Positions 1 through 8,376 are shown, numbered from the stretch's first letter. The stretch is DNA of 38,927 nucleotides from Patescibacteria group bacterium (GCA_018816805.1 JAHIVE010000005.1:103102-142028), one strand, 5' to 3'. A program made the numbers and translations. Notes: generated by a model from the sequence alone, not told the origin.

Positions 1-833
1 AGTTTTATCAATTCCAAGCCCTCCTCAGCACGTTCTTTCTTTGGAGCCATACCATGCCAATCAGGTTTCAAAATTCGTCCTTCAGCTTCCATAAATTCAA
101 CACCATAGCCCATTACAGTTTCGCCTAAAATGCATGTTGGTTTATCTTTTATGGCGAAAGCCTCTGACAAAGCTTGCCACATAGACTCAAAATTATGGCC
201 ATCAGTTTCAATAACGTGCCACCCCGCTGCTCTGTAATGACCCGCAATATTAGTAGGCATCACTGAATCAAGAGCATCAGTTAACTGCACTTTGTTGTAA
301 TCAACAAACAGAATTAAATTGCCAAGATTATATTTAGAAGCAAAATTCATCATCTCATATGCCTGACCTTCTTGTTGCTCGCCATCACCCATAATCAAAA
401 AAACCAACGCATTTTTACCCTTCAATTTTTCCGCTAAAGCAAACGCACTCGAAACACTTCCACCAACACCAAGAGGACCAGTACCATAATGCACACCGGG
501 AATCTTTCTATTCACATGACCTTCATATATATCATCCGGTTTTCTGAATTTTTCAATTACTGTTTCCTTTGGAATTACACCAATTTCTGCCAAAACACTG
601 TAAACAGCAGGGGAGATATGCCCATTAGAAACAACTACTGACTCATTAGTCTTACAAACTCGCATTGTATAAATTAAAGACAAATAGTCCAAACACGACA
701 AAGAGCCACCAGGATGGCCAGATTGAGCATTTGTTACCATCTGAACTATCGAACTCCGGCAGGACTTGGAAAATGCTTCAAGAAACTTAACATGTTCTGC
801 ACCAAGGGTTTCTCCAAATTCTGGTAGGTTCAT
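1..833 (-). CDS. tkt: transketolase, N-terminal (TPP-binding) subunit, partial
   Basis: This gene codes for the thiamine-diphosphate-binding part of transketolase, which moves two-carbon units between sugar phosphates in the non-oxidative pentose phosphate pathway. My reading gives 277 residues before the left edge cuts the gene. Near the start is SGHPGGSLSC, then VVSNGHISPAVY. The TPP motif begins with GDGEQQEGQAYEM and closes at VDYNKVQ. The last visible residues (WHGMAPKKERAEEGLE) resemble the usual C-terminal end of stand-alone N-subunits rather than the middle of a one-piece enzyme, so a split transketolase is likely and the C-subunit should lie just outside the window. The start ATG overlaps the pgi stop as ATGA, which suggests translational coupling. 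The family is clear; the split state is inferred. Confidence 0.9.
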   Translation of the reverse strand, partial: MNLPEFGETLGAEHVKFLEAFSKSCRSSIVQMVTNAQSGHPGGSLSCLDYLSLIYTMRVCKTNESVVVSNGHISPAVYSVLAEIGVIPKETVIEKFRKPDDIYEGHVNRKIPGVHYGTGPLGVGGSVSSAFALAEKLKGKNALVFLIMGDGEQQEGQAYEMMNFASKYNLGNLILFVDYNKVQLTDALDSVMPTNIAGHYRAAGWHVIETDGHNFESMWQALSEAFAIKDKPTCILGETVMGYGVEFMEAEGRILKPDWHGMAPKKERAEEGLELIK

Positions 834-2065
834 TTAGATTTAGATAACATTTCTTTAGTGAGTTTTTTGCCCAACTCAACTCCGGGCTGGTCAAACGCAT
901 TTATCCTATAGTACTCGCCCAAAAATGCAATACTGCATTCCATCATCATTATTAACTTCCCAATACTTCGTTCGTCCACTTTTGGGATTTTAATTTTTAT
1001 ATTCGGTTTTTTGTATTGCGTTAAAGTCTGCTCTGTCGCTTGCATTTCAGTATTCATCAATTTTGAAAAACTAATTTGTGACAAATAACGTAAATTTGAA
1101 TCAGTAACATTCGGCAAAATCGTTTCATCAGTTTCCTCAACCTCAATAAATACAATCAATTTATCATTCGGTCCCTCATTATAAAGTTGAATTTGCGAAT
1201 GCTGATCCGTAACCCCCAAAGCTTTAACAGGAGTCAATCCTTTGCCATCTTTACCAATACTTTCAGCTAATAGCTGTCTATACCAGTCAGCAAAACCAAT
1301 GAGCCTACTCGAATATGGCATCATCACAGTAATATTCACACCATTCTGCCATTCCAATAAATATTGCACAGTTGCAAATAAAAAAGGGACATTAATTTCA
1401 AAATTTGAAGTTTTATAATTTTTCACCATATCAGCGGCGCCACTTAGAATTTCTTCAATATCAATACCCAGGAGCGCAGCAGGGAACAGACCAACTGCAG
1501 TCAACACAGAAAAACGACCCCCAATATTTTCAGGAATAGTAAGCATATGAATTTTATCCTTATTCCCAATATCCCTGAGTGTTCCTTTCTCTCCATCAGT
1601 TATAAATATAAAGTGCTCTTTGGAAACTTTATTCCTAAAATAATAATACTGAGCCATTGTTTCCGGAGTTTCACCTGACTTTGATATGACAATAAACAGG
1701 GTTTTATCCAAATCAAAATTCTGTTCAAATTCATAAATTAAATCCAAATTATCCAACACAATCAATTTAGGCGAATTGCTTAAATTCCAATACGGTCCTT
1801 TTAGCGCATCTAATAAACACTTAGCCCCCAGCGCACTGCCGCCAATACCCAAAATTGCAATATTTTCAAATTTCCCCTTAAACTTTTCAGCCAAGGTTTT
1901 CACTGCCAAAACTTGAGCTTTAACATTTGGTAAAATGCAAAAATCAAAATCCTTCTCCATAATATTATTCATAAATTCATTTAAATTTGGCTCTTGCGCT
2001 TTTAAGGTCTTCAAATCAATCCCATTAGTTCCAATCTTGAAAATGTTATCTAGAAAAAGCTGCAT
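830..2065 (-). CDS. pgi: glucose-6-phosphate isomerase
   Basis: Interconverts glucose-6-phosphate and fructose-6-phosphate in the cytosol, linking glycolysis to the pentose phosphate genes on both sides. The 411-residue protein has the PGI landmarks in order: GIGGSALGAK in the first sugar-isomerase (SIS) domain, the phosphate-binding loop VISKSGETPETMAQ, IGGRFSVLTAVGLFP, and GVTDQHSQIQLYNEGPND with the catalytic-region His. The shorter length and the DQHSQ block match the Bacillus-type enzymes of about 450 residues rather than the 550-residue E. coli type. Its ATG shares one base with the upstream transaldolase stop (TAATG), and its TGA overlaps the transketolase ATG, so the three genes are clearly one operon. 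Confidence 0.95.
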   Translation of the reverse strand: MQLFLDNIFKIGTNGIDLKTLKAQEPNLNEFMNNIMEKDFDFCILPNVKAQVLAVKTLAEKFKGKFENIAILGIGGSALGAKCLLDALKGPYWNLSNSPKLIVLDNLDLIYEFEQNFDLDKTLFIVISKSGETPETMAQYYYFRNKVSKEHFIFITDGEKGTLRDIGNKDKIHMLTIPENIGGRFSVLTAVGLFPAALLGIDIEEILSGAADMVKNYKTSNFEINVPFLFATVQYLLEWQNGVNITVMMPYSSRLIGFADWYRQLLAESIGKDGKGLTPVKALGVTDQHSQIQLYNEGPNDKLIVFIEVEETDETILPNVTDSNLRYLSQISFSKLMNTEMQATEQTLTQYKKPNIKIKIPKVDERSIGKLIMMMECSIAFLGEYYRINAFDQPGVELGKKLTKEMLSKSK

Positions 2066-2715
2066 TATTTAATTTTTGCGTTTTTCCAATCAGAAAGAAA
2101 TTTTTCCAATCCGGAATCTGTTAAAGGATGACCAATCAATTTTTTAAAACTGTCGAAAGGAATAGTAGCGGCATCTGCACCCAGCTTTGCCGCTTCAGTT
2201 ACATGCCTTGGATGTCTCACACTCGCAACCAAAATTTCTGTGTTAAAATGATAATTTTGGAAAATTTTTACCATCTCTGCAATTAAAATCATGCCATCTT
2301 GACCATTTTCATCCAAGCGTCCAATAAAAGGACTGACAAACCTGGCCCCGGCTTTTGCCGCCAACAGTGCTTGATTCGGCGAAAAACAAAGTGTCACATT
2401 AGTATCAATACCATCATACCTAAGTTCTGAAACAGCTCTTAAGCCATCAGGTGTCATAGGAACTTTTATCACAATATTCTCAGCCCAAGAAGCAATTTCT
2501 CTACCCTCCTTCAAGATTCCACTAAAATTCGTACTCGTCACTTCAACAGAAACTGGCCCATCTACAAGATTGCAAATTTCCCTTACATGAGCTTCAAACC
2601 CAATTTTCCCTTCTTTAGCTAAAAGGGAAGGGTTTGTAGTAATTCCATCCAAAACTCCCCATTTATTAATTTCATCAATTTCCTTAAGATTGGCAGTGTC
2701 TAAGAAAAGTTTCAT
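2065..2715 (-). CDS. tal: transaldolase, TalC/fructose-6-phosphate aldolase type
   Basis: A class I aldolase of the short (about 215-residue) transaldolase family, which moves dihydroxyacetone units between sugar phosphates. The N-terminus MKLFLDTANLKEID and the block DGITTNPSLLAKEG are typical. The Schiff-base lysine is in IVIKVPMTPDGLRA (about residue 84), and TNVTLCFS, GARFVSPFIGR and TEILVASVRHPRHV complete the family pattern. The family includes both true transaldolases and fructose-6-phosphate aldolases, and sequence alone does not settle which activity this one has. Its place with pgi and transketolase favours transaldolase. It is the first gene of the leftward operon; the 79-bp gap upstream is shared with a divergent gene, and I see no clear promoter consensus there. 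Confidence 0.92.
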   Translation of the reverse strand: MKLFLDTANLKEIDEINKWGVLDGITTNPSLLAKEGKIGFEAHVREICNLVDGPVSVEVTSTNFSGILKEGREIASWAENIVIKVPMTPDGLRAVSELRYDGIDTNVTLCFSPNQALLAAKAGARFVSPFIGRLDENGQDGMILIAEMVKIFQNYHFNTEILVASVRHPRHVTEAAKLGADAATIPFDSFKKLIGHPLTDSGLEKFLSDWKNAKIK

Positions 2716-2794
2716 GTGACCGAAGGTTTATCAATTAATTATTAGCCTACATAGCGTGAAAATGCTATAAAAATAGTAATATAATTTTCATCCC

Positions 2795-3472
2795 ATGCCA
2801 AAAAAATTTGATATTGAAGAAGAGCTTAAGCGCAGTGACTTTAGGGTGGCGGTTTTTGGATCCGCTCGAATCAAATCAAAAGACCCAATTTTTAAAGATA
2901 TTGTAAATCTTGGAAAAGAAATTGGAAAAATGGGAATTGATATTGTTACAGGCGGCGGCCCCGGCCTTATGGAAGCCACCGCAATGGGCCATAAGGAAGG
3001 CACAAAATACTTGAAAAACAAAAGACACGTATCAAACATTGGGCTCAATATTGCGCTTCCAATGGAACAGAAACCAAACACAGGAATTGATGAAGTCTTA
3101 TCTCACGAACGCTTTTCATCTCGCCTGGATAATTTTATGCTACTATCCAACGTCGTTGTAGTTGCTCCCGGAGGAATCGGCACACTTTTAGAACTCGCAT
3201 ACACTTGGCAACTCGCTCAAGTCCACCACATTTGCCACATTCCAATAGTTTTAATTGGAGAAGAATGGGCTTCTTTAATTGAATGGGTTAAGGACTGGCC
3301 TCTAAAACACGACTACATGAGCGAAGAAGACCTTCAATACATAATCACTGTCCCAGATTCAAACGAAGCTCTGGAAATCATAAAACGCGCAAAACTTGCC
3401 TTTGACGACGCCGGCCCGGAAGCCTGCATGAACTGGCACCTCTACGGCGAAAAAAGGCTTGCGGATAAGTAA
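2795..3472 (+). CDS. LOG-family protein (TIGR00730, Rossmann fold)
   Basis: A 225-residue member of the LOG/lysine-decarboxylase-like family, whose characterised members are nucleotide 5'-monophosphate phosphoribohydrolases (cytokinin-activating type). Both signature motifs are present: GGGPGLMEA (about residues 53-61) and the phosphate/ribose-binding loop PGGIGTLLELAYTWQ (about residues 125-139), with RFSSRLDNFML between them. Family membership is firm, but the substrate is not known from sequence; in bacteria these proteins are often only broadly annotated. It is transcribed divergently from the transaldolase operon and its stop lies one base from the end of the convergent acidic orphan, so the two 3' ends abut with no visible terminator. 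Confidence 0.85.
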   Translation: MPKKFDIEEELKRSDFRVAVFGSARIKSKDPIFKDIVNLGKEIGKMGIDIVTGGGPGLMEATAMGHKEGTKYLKNKRHVSNIGLNIALPMEQKPNTGIDEVLSHERFSSRLDNFMLLSNVVVVAPGGIGTLLELAYTWQLAQVHHICHIPIVLIGEEWASLIEWVKDWPLKHDYMSEEDLQYIITVPDSNEALEIIKRAKLAFDDAGPEACMNWHLYGEKRLADK

Positions 3473-3473
3473 A

Positions 3474-4703
3474 CTAAGCCTTTGAAACCTTAAAAACGGT
3501 AGGTCCCTGACCAGGAACATCAACAGCAAAGTCAAACTTATCTAAATTTTGTTTTTTTTCCAAGGTTTGCATCATCAAAACCGCTTGCTTAGCTGTTAAT
3601 GGAGCTTCTTTTGTAAATGCAGGTAAATAAGGTACATCAACCGTAAGGTTCAAATTAAAAGCACCGTCACTGCCAGGTGAAATTTTATCAAAATGAACTC
3701 TGGCATCACCGGTAGGTGTGCCGACATCTAACTTAAATGATTTTCCATTAATAATAACTGTATCTCTCAAAACTTGAATAGGTGTATGCCCCTCACCGGC
3801 AAGCTCAAACACACAACTCGAACCACGTTTTAAATCAACAACACTCTTTGGTGCTTCCACAAAAGGACCTGTAGGCTCAGCCTCTTTTTGTTCAGCATCT
3901 CCAGCCGGTTTTTCATCAGCTGTGTCTTCTGCCGGAGCAGCTTCACTTGCCCCATCTTTTTTAGTCGCAGCAGTTTCTCTTTCAAGTAAGGTCAAATACC
4001 TGGGCAAAGAAATTTCGCCACTAACCTTCGCATCAAAACCCGGGTGTTCTTTTACAAAGTCATCCAATTTTGGTAATCCATCCATTTTTTTCTTGAAACT
4101 CTCCTCAGAATCAATCCCTTGACCTTTAAGAAGTCCAATATCTGTCACTCCCAGCTTAGTCCCTTTTGGCAAAACTCCGTTATCCACATAAGGCTTCATA
4201 GCTTCAGTTAACTTAGATAAAAGTTCATTTTGTTCTTGCTCGACTTCGCTCGAATCAACAGACGCACTTGTTTCACCACCGCTCCATTTTGAAAAAAGCG
4301 CAGAGAAAAAAGTTTTAATAGCCGCAGTAATATCACCTTTCATTAAATACTCCAAGGCCATTTGGAAAGGATTTTTATCCGCCTCAGCAGTTGCGTCTGG
4401 AGCCGTAGCATCAGTCGCTGCAGGAGTTGTTGTTGCTGGACTCGCTTCTTGTTTATCATCTGGTGAAGTCTTTGGGCTGGCATCTTTATCACCATCCAAA
4501 GCCTGCAAAGAAGCATCCAAAGTTTCCTCAGCCTTGCTTGCATCTTGCTTTTGCTCTTCAGCAGCCTTATCAGCCAATTCTTGTTTGGCCTTTTCATCTG
4601 CTACAATTTCTTCAGGCGTGCGAGTTTGCTCAGTCGGAGTTACTGGAGCAACCTCAGGTCCAGTATGAGGAGTATTTGGTTTTTCCGGAGTTTGATCACT
4701 CAT
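3474..4703 (-). CDS. acidic Ala/Pro/Thr-rich hypothetical protein
   Basis: I do not recognise this 409-residue protein. Residues 1 to about 110 are low-complexity and rich in Glu, Ala, Pro, Thr and Asp, likely disordered. A short hydrophobic-aromatic segment around residues 112-142 (MALEYLMKGDITAAIKTFF) could be an amphipathic helix. Residues about 150-245 look like a small helical domain; a second acidic linker (about 245-280) leads to a C-terminal domain of about 125 residues with alternating beta-like stretches. There is no signal peptide or transmembrane segment, so a cytoplasmic location is likely. An AAGGAAT stretch lies upstream but too far from the ATG to serve as a normal ribosome-binding site. 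Function unknown. Confidence 0.75.
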   Translation of the reverse strand: MSDQTPEKPNTPHTGPEVAPVTPTEQTRTPEEIVADEKAKQELADKAAEEQKQDASKAEETLDASLQALDGDKDASPKTSPDDKQEASPATTTPAATDATAPDATAEADKNPFQMALEYLMKGDITAAIKTFFSALFSKWSGGETSASVDSSEVEQEQNELLSKLTEAMKPYVDNGVLPKGTKLGVTDIGLLKGQGIDSEESFKKKMDGLPKLDDFVKEHPGFDAKVSGEISLPRYLTLLERETAATKKDGASEAAPAEDTADEKPAGDAEQKEAEPTGPFVEAPKSVVDLKRGSSCVFELAGEGHTPIQVLRDTVIINGKSFKLDVGTPTGDARVHFDKISPGSDGAFNLNLTVDVPYLPAFTKEAPLTAKQAVLMMQTLEKKQNLDKFDFAVDVPGQGPTVFKVSKA

Positions 4704-4779
4704 AAATATTTATCATTCCTTTCTCTTATACCAGCAAATTGATTTTGACGAAACAATTCATCCACACTAAATTACTCAC

Positions 4780-5109
4780 ATGGCCAAACACAAAAGCTCA
4801 AAAAAGCAAAAAACCAATAAATACGACAACCTCTCCAAACCTGAAGCAGAGTTTGACTTCCACGGTCGCGGCTACCTGACAATGCCCCAAGTTCAAAAGC
4901 TCGCGGATGATTTTATTCAAGAAGCGCTCAGAAGAGACTTAACAAAAATACTATTCATTACCGGCAAAGGCATTCATTCGGAAGGCGGAATGCCTAAAAT
5001 AAAACCATTCCTGAGAAAATATCTGCAATCTCATCCCAGAGTCCTTCGCGTTTATGAAGGCCGGCGCGACAGGGGAGGCGAAGGCACCTTGGAAGTGGTT
5101 TTGGACTAA
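4780..5109 (+). CDS. Smr-domain protein
   Basis: A stand-alone Smr (small MutS-related) domain of 109 residues. After a Lys-rich N-terminal tail (residues 1-20) it shows FDFHGRGYLTMPQ, corresponding to the LDLHG motif of Smr domains, and then LFITGKGIHSEGG, corresponding to the HGxG loop (here TGKG), followed by EGRRDRGGEGTLEVVL, the usual Smr C-terminal strand. Smr domains bind or cut nucleic acids; the catalytic-type residues of these two motifs are largely kept, but the target is unknown. It sits alone between two minus-strand genes, so it is probably its own transcript. Confidence 0.82.
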   Translation: MAKHKSSKKQKTNKYDNLSKPEAEFDFHGRGYLTMPQVQKLADDFIQEALRRDLTKILFITGKGIHSEGGMPKIKPFLRKYLQSHPRVLRVYEGRRDRGGEGTLEVVLD

Positions 5110-5179
5110 ACGCTATTCAGACATTGAAACCATAACAACAACAACAATCACAACTATAACAAAGACTAGTAACATCATT

Positions 5180-6499
5180 TTAAGGTTTGGCTAACGACTT
5201 CATTTCTTCCTTAAGTTTCCCAAGCTGCAAATTTCCAACTCCGCCTTGATGTTTGGATTCTTTGAGCATTGCCAAAATATTTTCCTTATCAACACTGATC
5301 TTATCCAAATTCGCCCCAACCTCCACATATGCATCTCTAAACGACTGCCCCTCTTTCACTAACTCAAAAGCTTTATGGGCAGCAAAGAGTTCCGGAGTCA
5401 TCTCCTCTAAAAGCCTATCTTCATTAGGTTTTAATGCGCGAATCACAACAGAAGCAGCCTGCACCGACATATCCGTATACCTCAAAGCTAAAAAAAGCGG
5501 TCTTTTAATTTCTTGCCCATCACGATGATATCCTGAAACCTTATTCAAAATGTTCATAGTCATCTCAGCTTTACATGCAATCACAGTAGAAGTCCTACCG
5601 CGAATCAGTTCAGCAACGTCCAGATTCTTCTTCTGAGGCATAATTGAAGACCCGGTAGAAACCTCATCCGGAATTGTAAAAAAGTTAAATTCCTGAGTTG
5701 TATACAAAAGCAGATCGCTCGCCAATTTATTCAAGCTGAGCATAATTTGCACACACGCTTCAACAACCATTCCCTCAATTTTTCCGCGTGAATTATGACA
5801 ATAAATCACATTATTTTGCGTTCGTTTAAATCCCAAATCCTTTGAAAGCTGATCCCTGTCAAAATCAAACGGCGACCCATACCCGGCCCCACTTCCTAGT
5901 GGATTTTGATCAACCAGCTCATCCAAGATCGAATTTAAAATCTTTACATCATCCATCAAGCTTTCTGCAAAAGCCCCGTACCAAGTTCCAAGAGAAGTTG
6001 GCATGGCTTTTTGCATATGAGTGAAACCTGGCATTGGCATAAATTCATATTTGCTGGCGGCATTTAAAAGATCCTCAATCAAAACCAAAGTCACTTTTTT
6101 CAAACTCTTCATTCTATCCTTCATATAAAGTCTCATGGTCACCAAAATCTGATCATTACGAGACCTGGCAGTGTGAATTTTCTTCCCAATGCCTTCATAG
6201 TTCTCAGTCAGAAAATTCTCAATTTTTGTATGACAATCCTCATCAGAAAGCTCCAAAACAAAATCACCAGCTTCATAAAGTTTCATTATTTCATCTAAGC
6301 CTTTCCTCAAAGTCGAAAGCTCCTCATCACTAATAATCCCGTGTCTATTTAACATTTGTCCGTACCCCCAAGATCCCTCAACGTCATAAGGTATCAGTTC
6401 CTGATCATACACAATATCGTCCCCCGCATTGTATTGTTCAATCAATGAATCTAGCCTAACTTCACTTTTCTTCTGCCAGATTTTTCTGTGTTTTGACAT
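5180..6499 (-). CDS. argH: argininosuccinate lyase
   Basis: Member of the aspartase/fumarase superfamily closest to argininosuccinate lyase, which splits argininosuccinate into arginine and fumarate. The 439 residues carry HTARSRNDQI, PGFTHMQKAMP with the base-region His, and the superfamily signature GSSIMPQKKNLDVAELIRG holding the catalytic serine loop. The usual Pro of KKNPD is Leu here. The length is slightly short of the common 450-470. No argG or other arginine gene is in the window; instead it lies 12 bp downstream of an amidohydrolase on the same strand, probably one transcript. A true ArgH is the best call, but a related lyase acting on the product of that hydrolase is possible. Confidence 0.88.
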   Translation of the reverse strand: MSKHRKIWQKKSEVRLDSLIEQYNAGDDIVYDQELIPYDVEGSWGYGQMLNRHGIISDEELSTLRKGLDEIMKLYEAGDFVLELSDEDCHTKIENFLTENYEGIGKKIHTARSRNDQILVTMRLYMKDRMKSLKKVTLVLIEDLLNAASKYEFMPMPGFTHMQKAMPTSLGTWYGAFAESLMDDVKILNSILDELVDQNPLGSGAGYGSPFDFDRDQLSKDLGFKRTQNNVIYCHNSRGKIEGMVVEACVQIMLSLNKLASDLLLYTTQEFNFFTIPDEVSTGSSIMPQKKNLDVAELIRGRTSTVIACKAEMTMNILNKVSGYHRDGQEIKRPLFLALRYTDMSVQAASVVIRALKPNEDRLLEEMTPELFAAHKAFELVKEGQSFRDAYVEVGANLDKISVDKENILAMLKESKHQGGVGNLQLGKLKEEMKSLAKP

Positions 6500-6511
6500 G
6501 AGTGAGGGGAT

Positions 6512-7519
6512 TTATGGGTTAATTTTCATGGTTTTATAGCCATTTTTTGTCGCAATTTCAGCCAGTTTTGCAATGTCATAAAATCTGACTGCACTCGCAA
6601 GCATCAAAACCTCTTCAAACATATCACCATTGTCCTCCGGCACAAAAATATCGGAAATATTATCCGTACCAATAGAAACATTCACCCCATGCGCCAAAAG
6701 TTCATCAACTTGTGCAATAGAATTATGTACCGGTGCCATTTTTTCCCTATGTTGCTTCATACTAACTGCTGCTTTTGGACAAACCGTTACATTAAACCCG
6801 CCAGACACCAATTTCTCATAAATACGTTTTCTGTCCGCCTCTGGCTGACACGCAACGGAAATCGAATGCACAAGCGTAACGCGACCTTCCAACCCGTTTT
6901 CAACCGCCGCGTCTAAAAACCATTCAGTATCTTTCTCAAGCGGATTATTCTCTTGATCTATATGCACATCCAAATCCTTTCCCAAATTTTTTGCAACCGA
7001 GAAAAGAAAATCCGCATGTTTTCTGTCTCCTCCCTCCATTGCTCTATCTCTTGATGGCAATCCACCAACAACATCACAAACACTGCAGGCTTCTTCAAAT
7101 AAATCCATTTTGCCTTTATCAAACCCACTCGCATCCTCATTCAAAAACCCTTCAAGCGGATGTGCAACCAGCTGCAAAACAAACTTCCCCTTATATTTTT
7201 CACGAACCTTCGCAGCCGCATTCACCACAAGCATTCCCACAATACTATCCGCATCAACATGCGTCCGGCACCCCACAACACCCTGTGAAATAAAATCTTC
7301 AATACAATAAGTCAACCTTTCTTGCACCGACTCATCAGTGTGCTTTCTTTTAATATCCCTGTTTATAACCCATTTTTCTTCCATCAAAGCGGAAGCCTGC
7401 TCCCAAATTTCTGGAGTCAAAGTATATGCGCGATCCAAATGAGCATGACAATTAGCCATTCCAGGTGTCTTTCTGACCTCATCAAGGAAAAGCTCTTTAA
7501 ACGGAAATTTCTGAAACAC
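6512..7519 (-). CDS. amidohydrolase, cytosine-deaminase-like
   Basis: A 335-residue TIM-barrel metal-dependent hydrolase. The first metal site is in MANCHAHLDRAYTL (HxH), followed by VGCRTHVDAD, DVHIDQEN with the barrel His, VTLVHSISVA, and the late aspartate in VSIGTDNISDIFVPEDNG. The order and spacing resemble E. coli cytosine deaminase (HVHLD, RTHVD, VHCDE, SHTTA, GHDDV). Unlike that enzyme it begins directly at the barrel and stops right after it, so both halves of the usual beta-sandwich domain are missing. It starts at GTG; the only nearby ATG would delete the region just before the metal site. A promoter lies 24 bp upstream. The substrate is unknown: cytosine, another ring compound or a guanidino compound are possible. 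Confidence 0.8.
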   Translation of the reverse strand: MFQKFPFKELFLDEVRKTPGMANCHAHLDRAYTLTPEIWEQASALMEEKWVINRDIKRKHTDESVQERLTYCIEDFISQGVVGCRTHVDADSIVGMLVVNAAAKVREKYKGKFVLQLVAHPLEGFLNEDASGFDKGKMDLFEEACSVCDVVGGLPSRDRAMEGGDRKHADFLFSVAKNLGKDLDVHIDQENNPLEKDTEWFLDAAVENGLEGRVTLVHSISVACQPEADRKRIYEKLVSGGFNVTVCPKAAVSMKQHREKMAPVHNSIAQVDELLAHGVNVSIGTDNISDIFVPEDNGDMFEEVLMLASAVRFYDIAKLAEIATKNGYKTMKINP

Positions 7520-7542
7520 AAGGAAAGGGGTTAATTTTCCCC

Positions 7543-7571
7543 ATTATATTTTCTATATGATGGCTTTGCAA
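7543..7571 (-). promoter_or_regulatory. sigma-70-type promoter for amidohydrolase-argH
   Basis: On the minus strand TTGCAA (-35) and TATAAT (-10) are separated by 17 bp. The transcript would start near 7536 and pass through a GGGG...CCCC inverted repeat (7527-7542) before the GTG start at 7519. The promoter begins just 10 bp after the end of tRNA-His. Confidence 0.65.
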
Positions 7572-7580
7572 CAAAGAATC

Positions 7581-7658
7581 TGGGGTGGATGATGGGTCTC
7601 GAACCCACGACCTTCGGGACCACAACCCGACGCTCTAACCAACTGAGCTACATCCACC
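7581..7658 (-). tRNA. tRNA-His (GTG anticodon)
   Basis: The minus strand folds as a full cloverleaf. Acceptor GTGGATG pairs with CATCCAC, the D-arm is GCTC...GAGC, and the anticodon stem TCGGG/CCCGA encloses a loop with GTG in the anticodon position. The T-arm reads GTGGGTTCGAGACCCAT. The extra G at -1 (position 7658) opposite C73, the identity mark of tRNA-His, is encoded in the DNA, and so is the 3' CCA (7583-7581). Confidence 0.96.
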
Positions 7659-7670
7659 ATTTGTAGCGCA

Positions 7671-7699
7671 ATTTTAGTTTCTTCTATTTAAAAGAACAA
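7671..7699 (-). promoter_or_regulatory. probable promoter of tRNA-His
   Basis: On the minus strand TTGTTC and TAAAAT are 17 bp apart, and the -10 element ends 12 bp before the tRNA 5' end. It is a plausible but not perfect sigma-70 promoter. Confidence 0.5.
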
Positions 7700-7724
7700 G
7701 AAAAAAACATAAAATTAGATAGAA

Positions 7725-8066
7725 ATGAAAAAAGTACTAACATTATTTACTATTCTTTCCCTGATCAGCACTTCATGTAGTAGTGAAAAATCTTTTGCAA
7801 AATGCCTTAATACAGCAGGGGCCTCCTTATACGGTGCTTTTTATTGTGAGGCTTGCCAAACTCAAAAATCCATGTTTGCAGATGGGAAATCAGAACTTCC
7901 TTATATTGAATGCTCAAAGGACTCTCCCTCTTCAGAATACGAACTCTGTATCGAGCAAAAAATCTACCGATACCCAACCTGGACATTTGAGAACGGCAAC
8001 AGACTGGAAGGGGTGCAATCCCTTGAAACTTTGAGCAAAGAAACATCCTGCAAACTGCCAAAATAA
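7725..8066 (+). CDS. thioredoxin-like lipoprotein with CxxC
   Basis: A 113-residue exported protein. The N-terminus is a lipoprotein-type signal (MKKVLTLFTILSLISTSC), with the probable lipidated Cys at 18 although the lipobox is weak at -3. The rest matches a small thioredoxin-like domain: AKCLNTAGASLYGAFYCEAC gives an active-site CEAC motif followed by QTQKSMF, then YIECSKD, a cis-Pro region RYPTWTFENG, and EGVQSLETL. Such domains occur alone or at the C-terminus of VKOR-type proteins and handle disulfide exchange outside the membrane. No VKOR partner is visible here. The start ATG has no Shine-Dalgarno. Confidence 0.75.
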   Translation: MKKVLTLFTILSLISTSCSSEKSFAKCLNTAGASLYGAFYCEACQTQKSMFADGKSELPYIECSKDSPSSEYELCIEQKIYRYPTWTFENGNRLEGVQSLETLSKETSCKLPK

Positions 8067-8072
8067 TTTCTT

Positions 8073-8371
8073 AAAAAAAAGCGAATTTAATCTTTATTAT
8101 TTTTTAACCATTATCCCTTTTCAGAAAGAATGATAGAGGATCATGATCCTCTATCATTCGCTTCATGGTTAAAAAATAATAAAGATTTAAACAAGGCGAA
8201 AATCCCTTGCCGGTTTAATGCAGCTTGGGATTTTCTGGGTGCTGAAGTGGGGAAGACAAGAGTCGAAACCCCTAGAATCCCTCCCAGCGAATTCTCAGAA
8301 TATAAATCCTGATTGCAATTAGGATTTTGAGAGTAAATTCCTTTGCTCAAAGATAAAAAGTGAACAAAGGC
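8073..8371 (-). ncRNA. candidate structured non-coding RNA, about 300 nt
   Basis: This gene-free stretch is read here as a minus-strand transcript starting just after a consensus promoter. Successive helices can be drawn on that strand: CCTTTG with CAAAGG (8370-8341); a three-part helix GAATT/AATTC, CTCA/TGAG, AAATCCT/AGGATTT (8339-8288); a long arm closed by CTGGG/CCCAG or by GGGATT/AATCCC around GGGG/CCCC (8288-8225); TTAAA/TTTAA with CAAGG/CCTTG (8217-8186); and a long terminal hairpin (8187-8089), then eight T at 8080-8073 as a possible end. The motif GGGATTTTC occurs so that alternative pairings compete. It does not match tmRNA, SRP RNA or RNase P RNA as I know them. No convincing protein is coded on either strand. 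Confidence 0.5.
8089..8187. repeat. large two-part inverted repeat
   Basis: The outer arms 8089-8111 and 8165-8187 are perfect 23-bp reverse complements. Between them, 8128-8159 is a perfect 32-bp palindrome (16 bp per arm, centred at TCA/TGA). The two are separated by unequal spacers (8112-8127 and 8160-8164), giving a cruciform or long hairpin. It could be the 3' terminator-like domain of the candidate RNA or a small hairpin element. I see no target-site duplication at its edges. Confidence 0.85.
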
Positions 8372-8376
8372 CTCCT

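Noticed and set aside
8089..8187. The inverted repeat as a MITE-type transposable element
   Set aside because: No target-site duplication at the borders and no second copy in the window; an RNA hairpin explains it as well.
8130..8312. A 60-codon plus-strand frame in the structured gap
   Set aside because: It starts inside the 32-bp palindrome, crosses several stem-loops and has no family likeness; the strand opposite has the strong promoter and RNA structure.
8190..8371. The structured RNA as tmRNA (a GGGGTTTCGAC stretch is present)
   Set aside because: The stretch is in the middle of the candidate rather than at its 5' end; no tag-peptide frame and no CCA-ending tRNA-like 3' part.
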